Of a stretch of DNA of 64,000 bases, positions 43,595-54,767 are shown in pieces. The DNA lies in NCBI RefSeq assembly GCF_010093535.1, contig NW_022985204.1:173391-237390 (forward strand). The letters are read 5' to 3'. Source of the stretch: Lindgomyces ingoldianus (lineage: Eukaryota > Ascomycota > Dothideomycetes > Pleosporales > Lindgomycetaceae). How positions within the stretch are numbered: position 1 is the first letter of the stretch; each line of letters opens with the position of its first letter. The notes beneath the pieces are model-generated. The model was given only the letters and a program-made list of their open reading frames with translations, had not been told where the DNA came from and did no database searches. A program made the position numbers and the translations under genes.

Positions 43595-45148
43595 TAGCAA
43601 TTATGCCAGGGTCGCCAGCAGTGGCTAAGCCTCGTTCGAAGTTTGGTTGAGTGAAAGCCACAAGTGTAGGCGGTAGCACCGTTTCACATATTCTAGATAC
43701 CAAAACATCTTCCAGGATGTCGGACCTAGTTCACAATGCATACATGTCCTTTGGGGACCTGCTCTTTGTGTCTCATTCCTCTCACAACCAGTCAATATTC
43801 TTGTTTCGGAGTTAATACGTCTTTATTCAGCAATCACATTCTTCACACTCCGTCTCTTCCACTACATATCAATGTCATATTTCCATCACTGTACACCAAC
43901 AAGCCCTTATGCATACCTCGGCGAATCACAGCCAGACTCGAAGCACGATCTCGCCACTACGCAGCTTAAAGAACATGAACTACATTCGTCTCTCCATCTA
44001 ATCTCCTCCACATATGTAGCGGAAGACCCCTGCGTGCAGGAAGAATTAAGAGGTACTTTGATTTTGCAGCAACTTCAGCTGACTTACACATTACTGTATC
44101 TATCAAAACGATAGCAGCGTTATACCCAACTTGCATTTAGGCTATATCACAGCTAACATTGAAGAATTCCACATAGTTTGCTATCTTGTTAAATGGTTTA
44201 CCCTTAACGCGCTTTCACGGTGCAACACTATTCCTAGCACAACAAGTTTATTCCAGCTTTTTGCTAGCTTCGACTTAAGACATTACTTTCTTAGAGGCAT
44301 GCAATTCTTACAGGCTATTGCTAGGCTACTATTTGCTACCTGCGCGATGTAAGACGCATGTCCGCTACAGGAAGCTGCAAGCAGCACCGTTATATATACC
44401 AAAAACACACAGTCCTAGGTACAGTTCGGGTTTTATGTGGCATAGTTGATGCAAAACTTAGGATAGGCCTTTCCATATCAGCTCTAGCCTCATTTGCTCT
44501 TCCCCAACTGATTAAGCATGACTAGAATAGCTCTCGATCTGAGGATATGCACACTTAGCCATGATGGTAGCTAAGAATCGGATGCCTCGTGGCGCAGCAT
44601 GGCTGTCTCTAAGTGCGTAGGTGAGCTGTTCGTACGGTACCATCCCTAAGTCCCGTCTCCTCCACTGTCGCAAGGGTGTGGTACAAGTAGGTGTGGGTCA
44701 GCTGCCTTCTCTGCCTGTAGTGACGACATTACATGCTAAATCACTTTCATTATTGTTAATGGTTTGATTTGTTCTTACGCCACAGGTTGCTAAGAAGGCC
44801 TATAGGCGAGGTAACCAAAACCCTTTAGTCCATGTTCCATTCTTTGTCTAACACTATTCATCTTACTTTGTTAACACTTGCTTTATAGTCCCCGCCACTC
44901 ACTCCATCTCCGTCGTATGTATCCGAGAGCTATTTCCCGACCACCGACCTTCTAGTTATCGGTTAGTCGATCTCGAGTCCGTTGAGTAGTAACCTGTGGC
45001 CTGGAAAATAATGTGGCACGGCGCTAACAAAGGTGTCCGGTGGCTATGACAAATCCATTAGCAGAGTTTTTAGGATGTGAGTTTGCTGGGGAGCCTCTGT
45101 TCTGATTGTCATATAAAAGGAAAATGGCAGGTGCTCTTGTTATCTCCA
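43595..45148. other. 1.5-kb gene-free stretch with decayed sequence
   Basis: No gene is supported. Composition becomes AT-richer and stops are frequent, suggesting old decayed DNA from about 44100 on. Confidence 0.4.
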
Positions 45149-45345
45149 GGGGCACATCGCAACCGTCACTTCCATCATGTTCTCACCTGACAGCAAGCTG
45201 CTGGTGTCTGCATTGCTTTACATAGTAAGATTTTGGAATCCGGCTACGGGAGCGGCGCTGTAGATGCTCGATGTCGGTGTGCGCTTCAACAGCATATCGT
45301 TCTCGGAAGATGCTCAATATTTTATGACTAATAGTGGTTTATTGA
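45149..45345 (+). pseudogene. WD40-repeat relic (NACHT/NB-ARC-WD type)
   Basis: The plus frame reads as WD40 repeat sequence: GHIATVTSIMFSPDSKLLVSA, then VRFWNPATGAAL, a TAG stop, then VRFNSISFSEDAQYFMTNSG. The pattern of GH..V.S..FSPD.K.L.SA and W...TG is that of the WD40 C-termini of fungal NLR-like heterokaryon-incompatibility proteins. Only about 1.5 repeats remain, with no ATPase domain nearby. The TAG is consistent with CAG decay. Confidence 0.6.
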
Positions 45346-45639
45346 GTCTCCAGCCTTCCCCTATTCTATTCCTCCCCAGGCCCAATCTCTAAATCTAATA
45401 GTTGTATCGAGATTGGATAACTCGAGATGGAAAAAAAAAATCCTCCGGCTCCCTTCTAACGATAGAGAGATAAATGCGGCTCTCTACGATAATGTGCTTC
45501 CTTATAGGAGATGAATCTGGGGAGGCAATACGCTAGCTAGGTGAAAAGAACATATGAAACTTTTCAGCTGAATATACCCGCTGAGCTCCAAGCGTGGCCG
45601 ACCACTTAGGTCAAGACACAAAAGGATTAGACAAATTCA

Positions 45640-45984
45640 CTACCCCTGACCTCTCGCCCACCATCGGAATCTAGTCGAGTACTGCGAGTATTCTGTGCTT
45701 GAAGCATTGTCAGTCCTAGATACTGGGATGGAATTCGCCGTCTCTTGCTTCGAGATGACTATGGGTTTCGCAAGCGGGGTCTTCTCAAAGGGATTATAGA
45801 TGATGGTGGGAGGGGTGCCCTCATATGCAGTCCATTTTGGGGAATAATATGTCGTGTATGGAAGTTTGCGTGACCCTTGGTCCATGACGGGAGCCACTGC
45901 AGGTGGTGCAGCGGTCGGTGTGGATGTCGCGGGCGTTTCTGGCGCTGTCGCCTCTCCAGAGTTTGGGCTCGACGCATCCGCCAT
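45640..45984 (-). CDS. Small hypothetical protein
   Basis: 114 residues from ATG 45984, single exon. The N-terminal third is Ala/Thr/Pro-rich; the middle LPYTTYYSPKWTAYEGTPPT followed by IIYNPFEKTP is more ordered-looking. No signal peptide, membrane helix or known domain. Purine-rich leader TCTCTTACG and promoter cannot be judged. I keep it as a likely gene because the frame is clean in an otherwise decaying area, but it could be spurious. Confidence 0.5.
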   Translation of the reverse strand: MADASSPNSGEATAPETPATSTPTAAPPAVAPVMDQGSRKLPYTTYYSPKWTAYEGTPPTIIYNPFEKTPLAKPIVISKQETANSIPVSRTDNASSTEYSQYSTRFRWWARGQG

Positions 45985-46225
45985 TGACAAAGTTTCTCTC
46001 AGTCAACAGCGCTGTTATTTATTTATTTATCTTCGGCTAGATGGGGAACTGTGCGAGTGAAGCGAGAGGTTTCGTAAGAGAAGATAAGACGGAGCAAGTT
46101 TTCGGTGTTGAGGATTGGAAAAGGACGGTCTTGTTACTGGAGGCAGTGTTCCCGGTACCTCCTTTGGCGCACCGAGAGCCTTGCTTTTAACTAGTTGGCA
46201 TTAGCGCCAAGCGGCAGAGGGGCGG

Positions 46226-46268
46226 TACAGGGGGCTCTCATGAGCGGACTGTACCGCGTGCACAAGCC
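46226..46268 (+). repeat. Left terminal inverted repeat of the Tc1/mariner element
   Basis: 43 bp starting TACAGGGGG; the inner part CTGTACCGCGTGCAC pairs with the right end. Confidence 0.8.
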
Positions 46269-46375
46269 GACATCCGTGCGTAGAATATTCTGAATAAATT
46301 ACAAGATTTTGTAAGCAGCTCTCTAACAAACTTACGTCCCTTGTTCAGCTCACTCCACTAACAAGATACACCACA

Positions 46376-47411
46376 ATGCTAAAGACACCAAATTAACGAC
46401 TAACGTACAAGGAGCGTATACAGATCCACACCCTACGCGAGATAGGCTAGAAACAAAAGGATATCTCTCAGAAACTTGGGATACCTCTTTCTACAGTCTC
46501 TCTCTGCCTCCGCACGCCTGAGACGCCTACAAAGCCTAAGGGACGGTCTCCTATTCTATCTACTCCATTCCGAATCCTCCTTGTACGGCATGCGACTGAG
46601 AACGCTGAGCAACGACAGAAAACTCGAGAGGAGATAGCTTAAGAGCTAGGGATAACAGTCTGTTAGCGTACGCTTATTAAGGCCTTTAAGAAGAAGCTCT
46701 ATCATTGCTGTAAGGCTACAGAGAAACCCTTCCTTACTAAGCAACACAAGGCAGACCAGGTTCAGTGGGCATGGGAGCACCTTGACTGGAGCGACGATCA
46801 ATGGGCTGGTATAGGCTGGAGCGACGATATGAGCGCCCAGGCTGGCCCTGGCGAAGTGTGGGTGACAAGGCGCGCTGAGGAGCGCTTCCTGCCTGCCTGC
46901 TGCGTTGCTAGATTCAAGGGCTACTCTAGCTGCATAGTGTGGGCGATGATATTAAGGGATATGAAGGGCCCTCTGGTTGTGTACAAGAAGAGCTAGTGTA
47001 CGAATAAGAAGCAGTTAATTAACTCAGAAGTATATATTAAGCACATCCTGCCTCTAGTTATGACCTTTTAAGACGCGTACACAGAGTACACAGGCAAGGA
47101 GCTAACCTTAATAGAGGATAACGCATCTATCTATACATTAAAGGCCACAATAGCTGCTGAGCAGGCCCTAGGTATCCCAAAGATCTCATGGCCAGCGAAC
47201 TCACCTGACCTTAACCCTATTAAGAACGTCTGGCAGATCTTAAAATACTGCCTGGGGAAGCGTTTTCTAAAGACTGACAACAAGGTAAGGCAGTATCTCC
47301 TTAAAGAATAGGAGAAATTGTCCTTTAGTAACTACAACAAGTACATAAAGTCAATGAGGGAGCGCTGTTAGGCGGTCATCCAGGCTGAAGGGGGACATAC
47401 AAAGTGGTGAG
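46376..47411 (+). pseudogene. Tc1/mariner transposase, broken by stops
   Basis: From about 46376 the frame gives helix-turn-helix-like sequence (KLGIPLSTVSLCLR), then the DDE region: WSDD near 46818, LIEDNAS near 47115 and SPDLNPIKNVWQILK near 47210. In active Tc1 enzymes the last motif has the catalytic Glu where this copy has Lys (AAG), as a single G-to-A change would give. Stops occur near 46396, 46640, 46995, 47069, 47309 and 47368, mostly TAG. The element cannot encode an active transposase. Confidence 0.85.
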
Positions 47412-47487
47412 ACAATGTGTCAATACAATGATTATTTGTATGTATTTTACATAGAAAACAGCATTTCGAGAGCATTCAAGACTCGTG

Positions 47488-47530
47488 GGCCTGTGCGCGC
47501 GGTACAGCCCGTTCATGGGAGGGGGTTGTA
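47488..47530 (-). repeat. Right terminal inverted repeat of the Tc1/mariner element
   Basis: 43 bp, reverse complement begins TACAACCCCC and matches the left repeat, including CTGTACCGCG. Confidence 0.8.
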
Positions 47531-48410
47531 CGCGGACAACATGACATTGTGGCGGTAGTTGTCACGCTTGTGGCAATAGAAGGCGCTAGGCTGCCTGTGT
47601 GGCTTGTGGCGAAGCTCAGCTCTACCTTGGCTGCGAGTCTCGTAATCACTTATTACCCCAGGCAGATCGCAAGGCTCTTCAGAGCTCACAAGATGAAGTT
47701 CTAATTATCTCACCACTTGTTTGTGCTTTGGCTAGCCTGTCTACTTCGCTCATCCTTTTACCTAGCAGGCGGTGCAGTCTTTAAGGTAGAAGCGCATGGC
47801 CGCCCTTGGATCAGAGACTAGCAATGGAGGTGTCACCAGGAACAACTTGTCTTACGCAAAGAGATTCTCGGCCCTCTGGTGCGAAGAGTACCGTGTCGAC
47901 TTCATCTACAAACAATCAATGGCCATTATGCGTCCAGCACTACACATCTTGCCTGTCAGTGTCCAATCATTGTGATTTTAACCCGCAAGCTACTCACGAC
48001 CAACCCAGTGTCTCTCAAGATGCGGCTATAAGAGACACATCTCAGTTCGAGAATACCTACCTATCGAAACAGACCTCCGTGGAAGCCCTTAGTCAAGGGA
48101 AGGGGAACGTAGGTTCGTATGCCCCGCTTATTTCAGCTCGACTTAGGTTAATATAAGTCCCAGTCGAGGAGCTGCTATGCCAGGATCATCATTCTGCAGA
48201 TCTTCAGAGAGTTGGTGATTCTTTCATCTCGTTCAAAATGAATTTCGCAAGGAATTGGCTAGTACCATGGTCTTACTGTTAACGGCTTCTAGGTTATCGA
48301 GAACAACTCATGTACATCATTGTGAGTATTCCTTCTCGAACCGCAATGATGGCTAATGCAATCTGTATTTGCGTTTCTAACCTCACTCTAGATTCATCCA
48401 CCGGTTCGTT
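47531..48410. other. 5' region of the CorA-like gene
   Basis: No separate gene supported. Short candidate exons of the next gene may lie here: splice-like signals at about 48301-48322 (TAG|GTTATCGAG to CATT|GTGAGT) would add ten residues in frame, but an initiating exon was not found. Confidence 0.35.
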
Positions 48411-50036
48411 ATGAAACCTGGTACTCAAGGAGCCCCCAAGGATTTGAAAAGGCTTCGTCTTTCTGGCTCAGCATTTAGATGGCTTCTTAGTCGCTTCGAC
48501 GTGTCACCGAGCTTTGTTTCGGCTCTGCTCAACCCAGATCTACCCTCCGGCTACTGCGATCTGACCTTTACAGATTCTGCAGAACATCCGGTCCACATAA
48601 TCTGGTACATCATTACAGTGCGCTCGGCGGTCAACTGCGTCGAAAATGAGACGAGCCATGTGCTGAGCGCAGCTGGAAGCAATCAGATGGACTCGGCTAG
48701 TTACCTCCACCTTGAGGACTTGAGTTCCGACATTCGGCCGTCAAGGATCGCCGTCTATTCCCGGCACGATGGGCAATCGTCGAACGCTATCTGCATAGAT
48801 TTTCAGGACGGCCGCTGGCACCACCTGGTTGAGGAGCCGTATAATCGGGTGAAAGAAGTCCTCACTCTCGCCCAGACACGGGGCCATACTGCGCATCCTG
48901 CAACCATTCATGTGGCAATGCTGTCCAGCTCTGCACGATGGTGGAAACAGGCCCTGGCTCAGCTCAAGAGCCAACTTATCTCCTACGTGAGCTTCCAATA
49001 TTCTCCCAAATGAGTCTATTGAGATATGTAGGAGCTTACACACTAATTTTGCAGGAGAAGCGCCTTCTTGTCGAGACAACGGAAACGGCCGCAGCGGATA
49101 GAGCTCTACTCAGAAGACAACTAGAAATGAACAAGGCGCTGCATACGATCATAAGCCACTTACGGCGATACAAAATCGAGTTAGAAACATCCATGGCCAT
49201 TGCAAAGGGCTTACTGGAATCAGACCACCTTTGGCGCAATGATCACAATTCTAACAGTCTCGGTCAGAAGAACCCGGGGGATTCTACCAGGAACGCCTTA
49301 GCCTTACTTTCGGAGCAATTCCATGGTTTTAGGGCCGTCGCGCAAGAGTTAGAGAGCAAGACAGAAACAATCTTGGCACTAGTTAGGAAACCCTTCCCCC
49401 TCACAAAACCCCTTTTCCAGCTAGGGAATATCCTAGGTTTTTTTAACAAGATACTGACCTAACGTTACAGGTGTTCCAATTCGTTAAATGGACGAACGAC
49501 ATGCTGCTAGTCAGCAATGGAAAGTCCATGTTTAAGTTGATGAAGTCGAGTCGTGAGCAAGGGAAGTTCGCTCGACGCATGCTGATAGAGTCTCACAACA
49601 TAGCAAAGGACACAAGGAAGGATAGCGTGTCAATGAAAACAGTAAGGGAAAACATGCTAGCAACTCCAGTCCGTACTATAGAATGCAGTAGGCTAACTTC
49701 CCTTTGAAGTTAGCCCTCTTGACAATGTTCTTCCTTCCCGCTACGTCATTTGCGGTAAGTATCCCGGTTGCAACAGTCCTTTAAATTTTTAGGCGATATT
49801 GTAGGCTTACTGAACCCTCGCAGTCGATTCTCGCTATGCCGTTCTTTAACCAGCAGGACTGGTTGCACAGGCCTACCACCGCCTGGCTCTGGGTAGTCCT
49901 GACGGTTCTAACGACATCTATTGCGGTTGCCATCTACATTTTCTTCACACATCGTTCGTTGAGATCCCAGAATTGTGATGCTAGGTCGGATGAAGAAGAC
50001 GAGTTGGATAGCGTGGACTTGGACAATGGGGATTAG
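48411..50036 (+). CDS. CorA-like domain membrane protein
   Basis: Five exons (48411-48986, 49055-49381, 49471-49641, 49710-49754, 49824-50036) splice in phase 0 to 443 residues. The C-terminal pattern is that of fungal CorA-like proteins: DSVSMKT joined to LALLTMFFLPATSFA (first helix), then ILAMPFFNQQDW and a second helix AWLWVVLTVLTTSIAVAIYIFF with a basic then acidic tail. No GMN motif is present, so ion transport is uncertain. These proteins are abundant and variable in filamentous fungi. The upstream part has no known domain. Exon 4 is only 45 nt. The true start probably lies further 5'; 48411 is the first ATG in the frame. Confidence 0.75.
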
Positions 50037-50228
50037 CCCAGGCATACCGTATATTCAAGGCAGCTCTCGGTAATACATAGACACGAAATTAGCAACTAGT
50101 AGGCGGAATTGTTAATACTACATTTAAACCTCGAATGCTTCCGTAGCCTATTTTCGAATATCTACCCAACCCTAAATAATAAAGACCAAAAGGGTGAGAA
50201 AAGAGAAGACAACAAAAGCTTGGGGGGT

Positions 50229-52883
50229 TCACTCTTCAAAACCTGGCAGATCCTTAATAACGCGTTCCACATCACGCATACTAAGTGCTGTCGGTTCCGA
50301 AAGCGCCTTCTGGATAGTACTTTGCTCCATCATCTTCCGAAAATGGGCCTCAGGTTCCAGTTCACCGGCATCTACCCGAAGCAGGTAGTGTACGAAGACC
50401 GCGATCGCATGTCCCGCACGGCTCTCAACCCAGTCAAATAGATCCTCGAGCCTCCGGAACGTGGAAAGGCCCTCGGCGGTGAGGAGAGGCGTGCCCAGGA
50501 GATCCCCGACCTGTACGGAGACCTTGTACGAGCTCTGGGGAACCTGCAAAAGCGAGCTTATTGACCACCCCGTACTGTCATCACGGTACTTGGAGTACCC
50601 CCGAATCTTGCGCACCGACTCCCATCGGAAAAGTGTACGCGTTCGCCTTGGAGTTGTCAGCCTGTTACCGAGGAGCAGAGATTTGGTGAGCTCGTGGACG
50701 ACCTCGCCCTTTGAATCCTGAATGTCGTGAAAGCGTTCAGTAAGGTAGTAAAGAAAGCGCATAAGTACAATCCTCTTCCTCTTTTTTGCACCGAGCGTCT
50801 TGTTGTGTCGTGAGTTGGAGAGGATGGCATTAGCGACGATGAAGCCGTCCATGGGATAGTGAAGCAGCAGCGGAAGGTCATCCCGGACTAGCGCGTCCCG
50901 AAATCTGGACAGGAGGACATCTTGGATAATACCAACTCCTAGCTGGTATGGCATGACATTGCTGTTAGACTTTTCCAAATTGACCGAGGATTGGACCATG
51001 TCGCATTCCCACTCAAGAGCTGCCCGGAAATGAGGGTTGACGGATTCTTCGTCACTGGACAAGAGCCTCTCAAGTGTTGTGTACAAAATAGCTAACCATA
51101 CAAGCGGCAGATCAGATCGATCGAAACGCTTCCCTGTGGCGAGGTTGATTGTCTCGAGCCAGGCTGCTTGGTTCTTGCTGTACAAGACTAGGGGAAGAAC
51201 TGCCGAGATGGTATGACGCTTGCTCAAGATGTTCGCACAGCCGTCGCAGGCCACAAAGTTCATGATAATGTCTGTCTCTGGATAGTTGCCCATTGCGAGC
51301 GGATAAACCAGCTTTGAAAGGTTCCCAAACTTAGGTAAATTCTGCGTTACCTGTTGTGAATTTGGCGGTATCAGAAGCAGTGTTAAGACGGAAGTGTTGC
51401 TTCTGCATTCCATGCACTCGCCATGGAAGTACTCCATTGCAGCGGTTGGAAAGAAGAACCCGTTGCTAGACTGCAGTTCTCTCCGGAAAGGATTATTAGG
51501 AGAAGAAATAGCAGAACGATTAGGAGAAGAAGGAAAAGTACGATTAAATGCCGATTTTCTGGGTTTCCGTCGCGATACTTCTTCCACATCAATATAACTA
51601 ATAGAATCCGCGTCTCCACAGGTCGAGGTAGCAATGTGTCGCATCCGGCTGGTTTTCGATAGAGAACTACGAGCGTCGTTGTCGGGAAGCGCAACTTGAA
51701 TTGGAAGCAGGTTGACCTCTTCACGCGAGGTGTAATTGCCAACTTCTGGACCAGTAACGCCGTTATAGAAGGCGGTCATTGAACCTGTCGGTATGCGGAC
51801 CCTCCTGCTGATCTCGGGAAAACGGTGCTCGGGGTCGTGGTATTCTTTCGCCAACCTAGCCGCCACATCTTCCAGCAGCTGAGATTTCTCTCCCCCTTCA
51901 CCCTGGCTCCCAGATGATTGTTCGTCAATCTTCGCGTCCACTTTATCCAACCATTTCTTGAACTTCTCTCCCTCTCCTCTCACTTTGGCAGTGATTGCGA
52001 GGGTTTTCATGTTATCCTCGCTTTCTAGGACCTGCTTCATCACTGCTTCATCCACAGTCGCTTGGGAAAGAAGCGACTCGAAGTTGATGTTGGCATTCTC
52101 CTGCAGTACGACTTCATCCTCGGCTAGTAGCTGAGAGGGTGGGACGGAGATGCGGGTGAGGTTCTCGTAAGACGTCTGAGGCAAGTCTTCCCATCTCGTT
52201 TCGTAATCTAGCCTTGGATTCCGATGTCCCGGTGGCAGCAGAGCTGAAAAACAGCCCTTTGTCGACAAGATATAGGTCTTATTGGAATCAACGTCGGTGT
52301 AGAGGAACGCAACATGGGGGCTGACAGCAAAGACGGACACCCCGACGCTGATGTCGCAGTCACTTGGTTTGTCTAGTTTCTCCCCAAACACTGAGATGAT
52401 GCAAGCCTTGCCATGCATGGAGTAGCCGGCTAGGCGTCGAGCGAATTTATGCACCAGACTCTCATCAATTATGCCGTCTGTCATTAAGAACCAGAATTCG
52501 GAATCCTGAAGCACACGCCTGCTGTCACGGTCTTCGAGCACAGAGTTTGGGTTGGTGCCGCCGCTTGAAAAAATGATACCAATCTCCGAGATCGGGCAAG
52601 GCTTCATGGCTTCATTGTTCCATGGAATAATAGTGATGTTGGAGTGTCGGCTCCGTGGGATCAGTGAGCAGACACTCTGAATTGCCTTCTTCTCCGCTTC
52701 CAATACGGCGCCGTAAGTACTGCCGGAGCAGTCAACAGCGATGGAAATCTTAGACTCTCGGAATGCTGCCGACACTTCTGCAGAGGGAGGAGGGGATTCA
52801 TGGCCAGGGGCTGCTGGATCATCGGGGCTCAGTGTCGGAGTGGATCCTGATGGAGCCTGACTCTGAGTACTTTCTTCAGACAT
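50229..52883 (-). CDS. Large VWA-domain protein of unknown function
   Basis: An intronless gene of 884 residues. Residues ~45-215 form a von Willebrand factor A domain: a beta-strand then the MIDAS motif DCSGSTYGA, a later GGTNPN and FLMTDGIID, i.e. all three metal-site loops. A linker (~270-360) has charged helices. Two CxxC pairs (CMEC around 520 and CDGC around 575) could form a zinc site. The long C-terminal half is helical with conserved-looking patches (PLVWLAILYTTLERLL; LVRDDLPLLLHYPMDGFIVA). I do not recognise the C-terminal domain. It lies convergent to the CorA-like gene in an accessory, transposon-rich area. Absence of introns in an 884-codon fungal gene is not rare but notable here. 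Confidence 0.85.
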   Translation of the reverse strand: MSEESTQSQAPSGSTPTLSPDDPAAPGHESPPPSAEVSAAFRESKISIAVDCSGSTYGAVLEAEKKAIQSVCSLIPRSRHSNITIIPWNNEAMKPCPISEIGIIFSSGGTNPNSVLEDRDSRRVLQDSEFWFLMTDGIIDESLVHKFARRLAGYSMHGKACIISVFGEKLDKPSDCDISVGVSVFAVSPHVAFLYTDVDSNKTYILSTKGCFSALLPPGHRNPRLDYETRWEDLPQTSYENLTRISVPPSQLLAEDEVVLQENANINFESLLSQATVDEAVMKQVLESEDNMKTLAITAKVRGEGEKFKKWLDKVDAKIDEQSSGSQGEGGEKSQLLEDVAARLAKEYHDPEHRFPEISRRVRIPTGSMTAFYNGVTGPEVGNYTSREEVNLLPIQVALPDNDARSSLSKTSRMRHIATSTCGDADSISYIDVEEVSRRKPRKSAFNRTFPSSPNRSAISSPNNPFRRELQSSNGFFFPTAAMEYFHGECMECRSNTSVLTLLLIPPNSQQVTQNLPKFGNLSKLVYPLAMGNYPETDIIMNFVACDGCANILSKRHTISAVLPLVLYSKNQAAWLETINLATGKRFDRSDLPLVWLAILYTTLERLLSSDEESVNPHFRAALEWECDMVQSSVNLEKSNSNVMPYQLGVGIIQDVLLSRFRDALVRDDLPLLLHYPMDGFIVANAILSNSRHNKTLGAKKRKRIVLMRFLYYLTERFHDIQDSKGEVVHELTKSLLLGNRLTTPRRTRTLFRWESVRKIRGYSKYRDDSTGWSISSLLQVPQSSYKVSVQVGDLLGTPLLTAEGLSTFRRLEDLFDWVESRAGHAIAVFVHYLLRVDAGELEPEAHFRKMMEQSTIQKALSEPTALSMRDVERVIKDLPGFEE

Positions 52884-53809
52884 TGTTGATTGACGCCGTT
52901 AGATGTTCGCCGATGTTATAGCAAGGAACGTCCTTTTCGTTGGAATCCTCGCAAGTCAGTCTTCGTGGCCAATACGAATCTACTTGGCAAAACTAACTGG
53001 CTCCAAACAAATATTTTTCACGGAAGCCTGGCGATAGAGGTATTATTTAGGTGGTGAGAAATGCAGGCTGAAGACATCTGGTGGCGGATAACACGATTTC
53101 GTCAGGCATATCAAGAGGCTCCAAAACTCAGCCACAACGATCTGAGAGCCTACGGTGGCAGTGTCAAGCTTGTGCTTTGTAGGTGCTAATGATTGGGTGG
53201 GCTTGGAAGCCACTCTAGGCATTCCCAATTTTGACGGGTGTCAAAAGCCTCAGCCTCCGCTTGGCCATCTGCAGGCGTCTCGCAAGGCAGGCATTCAACC
53301 CGGTAGTAGGGCAGGGTGCATGCTCCGCAACTCTTTCCCTGTCTAAGAAGAATAAAACTTTCTTTAAAAATTTTCGTATTCTTGACCCACCTCCTACCTC
53401 AAGTTGTCATATTCTACTCTTTGAACCAAACCGTGAGCATTGTTCTCGTGCTCTGTTTTTAGCAATCCTTTACCTCCAGGTGCCATTCCATAAAGCGCGT
53501 TGCCTATTTTTCGCTATAGGTAGGAAAAGGTGCTTTAGGTTCCTTGCGGCAGGACTGGAGGATGATATTGCTAGGGCTTCCAACGGGCCGTACAAAGTGA
53601 ACAGTAACGGTCACGTGTTCAGTACGAACGTACTGAGTTCGTGAGCTGCACCGTACGTTTAATGATGCCCTAGGTACGGTACGTAGTACAGATTCTATTA
53701 CCATTTTAGGAAGTTTGTATAGGGGTTCTAGAGGAGTAGGAGGGCTCTGGCGAGCAGGAGGCCTGCGGGGAGGGTTTTGGAGCGTTTCTAGGGCTTTAAT
53801 TAAAAGACC
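52884..53809. other. Promoter of the VWA gene and transition to AT-rich DNA
   Basis: No gene supported. Around 53590-53680 there is a cluster of ACGT-containing short inverted motifs (CAGTACGAACGTACTG at 53620-53635 is a near-perfect palindrome). Beyond 53.8 kb the sequence turns strongly AT-rich. Confidence 0.4.
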
Positions 53810-54107
53810 TCTACACTGCGTCTCCTACCTTATCCCGCAATAGTACACTGCATGTGGCTAAAGATTAATTGCAGCAGTTTCTAGAGGACTGCAATTATAA
53901 CACTAGCGTTAAGTTTATAGTTAACGTACTCTACAGGCAAGTTGCTTACACACCTAAGTTACTTACTTTTACAAAAACTTTACTAAACTACTTTTTCTAC
54001 ACTAATACATTTCTAATAACACTACTTAGATATGCTAAAAAAAATTAGATATAGCTTATACTTTAAGCTTTTAAATAAAATAAAACACTTTTAAAGTAAT
54101 ATACTAA

Positions 54108-54396
54108 AGCTATGTATAAAGTTTTTTTAAAAATAATAAATAACTAATATACTAAGTAACTTTTATAAGTTAATTTTATAGCTAACTTATAAAAGCTAAA
54201 TAATAATAAAAAGTAAGTAATTATTAAGCATATATTTAAGCTATATATAAAGATTTTCCTCTTAGCTAGCAACTGTAGCTAATATAGCTAATTCTTTACA
54301 CACTAAGTATAATTTAGGCTATATTAGCGTAAACTAGCTTAGTATATTTATAAAGTGTTATTTAAAGCTTAAAGTAGAGTTTAAGTATAACTATAA
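54108..54396 (+). repeat. Left arm of an inverted repeat flanking the copia element
   Basis: About 289 bp matching, as reverse complement with scattered transitions, the segment 60751-61043. Probably two opposite copies of an older unidentified repeat. Confidence 0.7.
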
Positions 54397-54501
54397 CTAT
54401 AAAAAAGCTTTTTATAAAAATTTTAAAGTAATTTAAAGCTAGTTTAGCTTTATAAAAAATATAAAAGCTAAGTATAGCATTTAAAATAATAATATATATA
54501 A

Positions 54502-54767
54502 TGTCTGTACGCAGCAGCAGCGTCGCGTCCTGGATACAAGCGATCGCGCACGAGCAGGATCACGTATCTATGTCACATGATGCTTGTGCGCGAACCTCTG
54601 TGCGCGAACATCTAGATACCCCCCTTTTCCTCTGTACAGAGGAAAAACAAGAAGTAATTAACACTAGTTACCTAACACCCCTATGCAATGTTTACACTAT
54701 GCAAACCTCTCTATCTTGTACGCATTTGCTAACACTAAGTGCTAGCTAGTAAAGAGTCTATTTAACA
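54502..54767 (+). repeat. 5' LTR of copia element 1
   Basis: 266 bp, TGTCTGTACGC...TTAACA. The first ~140 bp keep many CpG and CpA dinucleotides, unlike the interior. Confidence 0.9.

Larger units (their letters stand above)
46226..47530 (+). mobile_element. Tc1/mariner-family DNA transposon (decayed)
   Basis: A 1.3-kb element is bounded by 43-bp imperfect terminal inverted repeats (46226-46268 and 47488-47530), both beginning TACA and sharing CATGA.CGG.CTGTACCGCG. TA lies at both outer ends, as expected for Tc1/mariner target sites. The interior reads as a Tc1-type transposase on the plus strand with several in-frame stops. Size and layout match a non-autonomous, RIP-damaged copy. Confidence 0.85.

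Noticed and set aside
54501..54749. 82-codon plus frame inside the 5' LTR
   Set aside because: It coincides with the CpG-rich part of the LTR that is preserved in three copies; it is non-coding LTR sequence.
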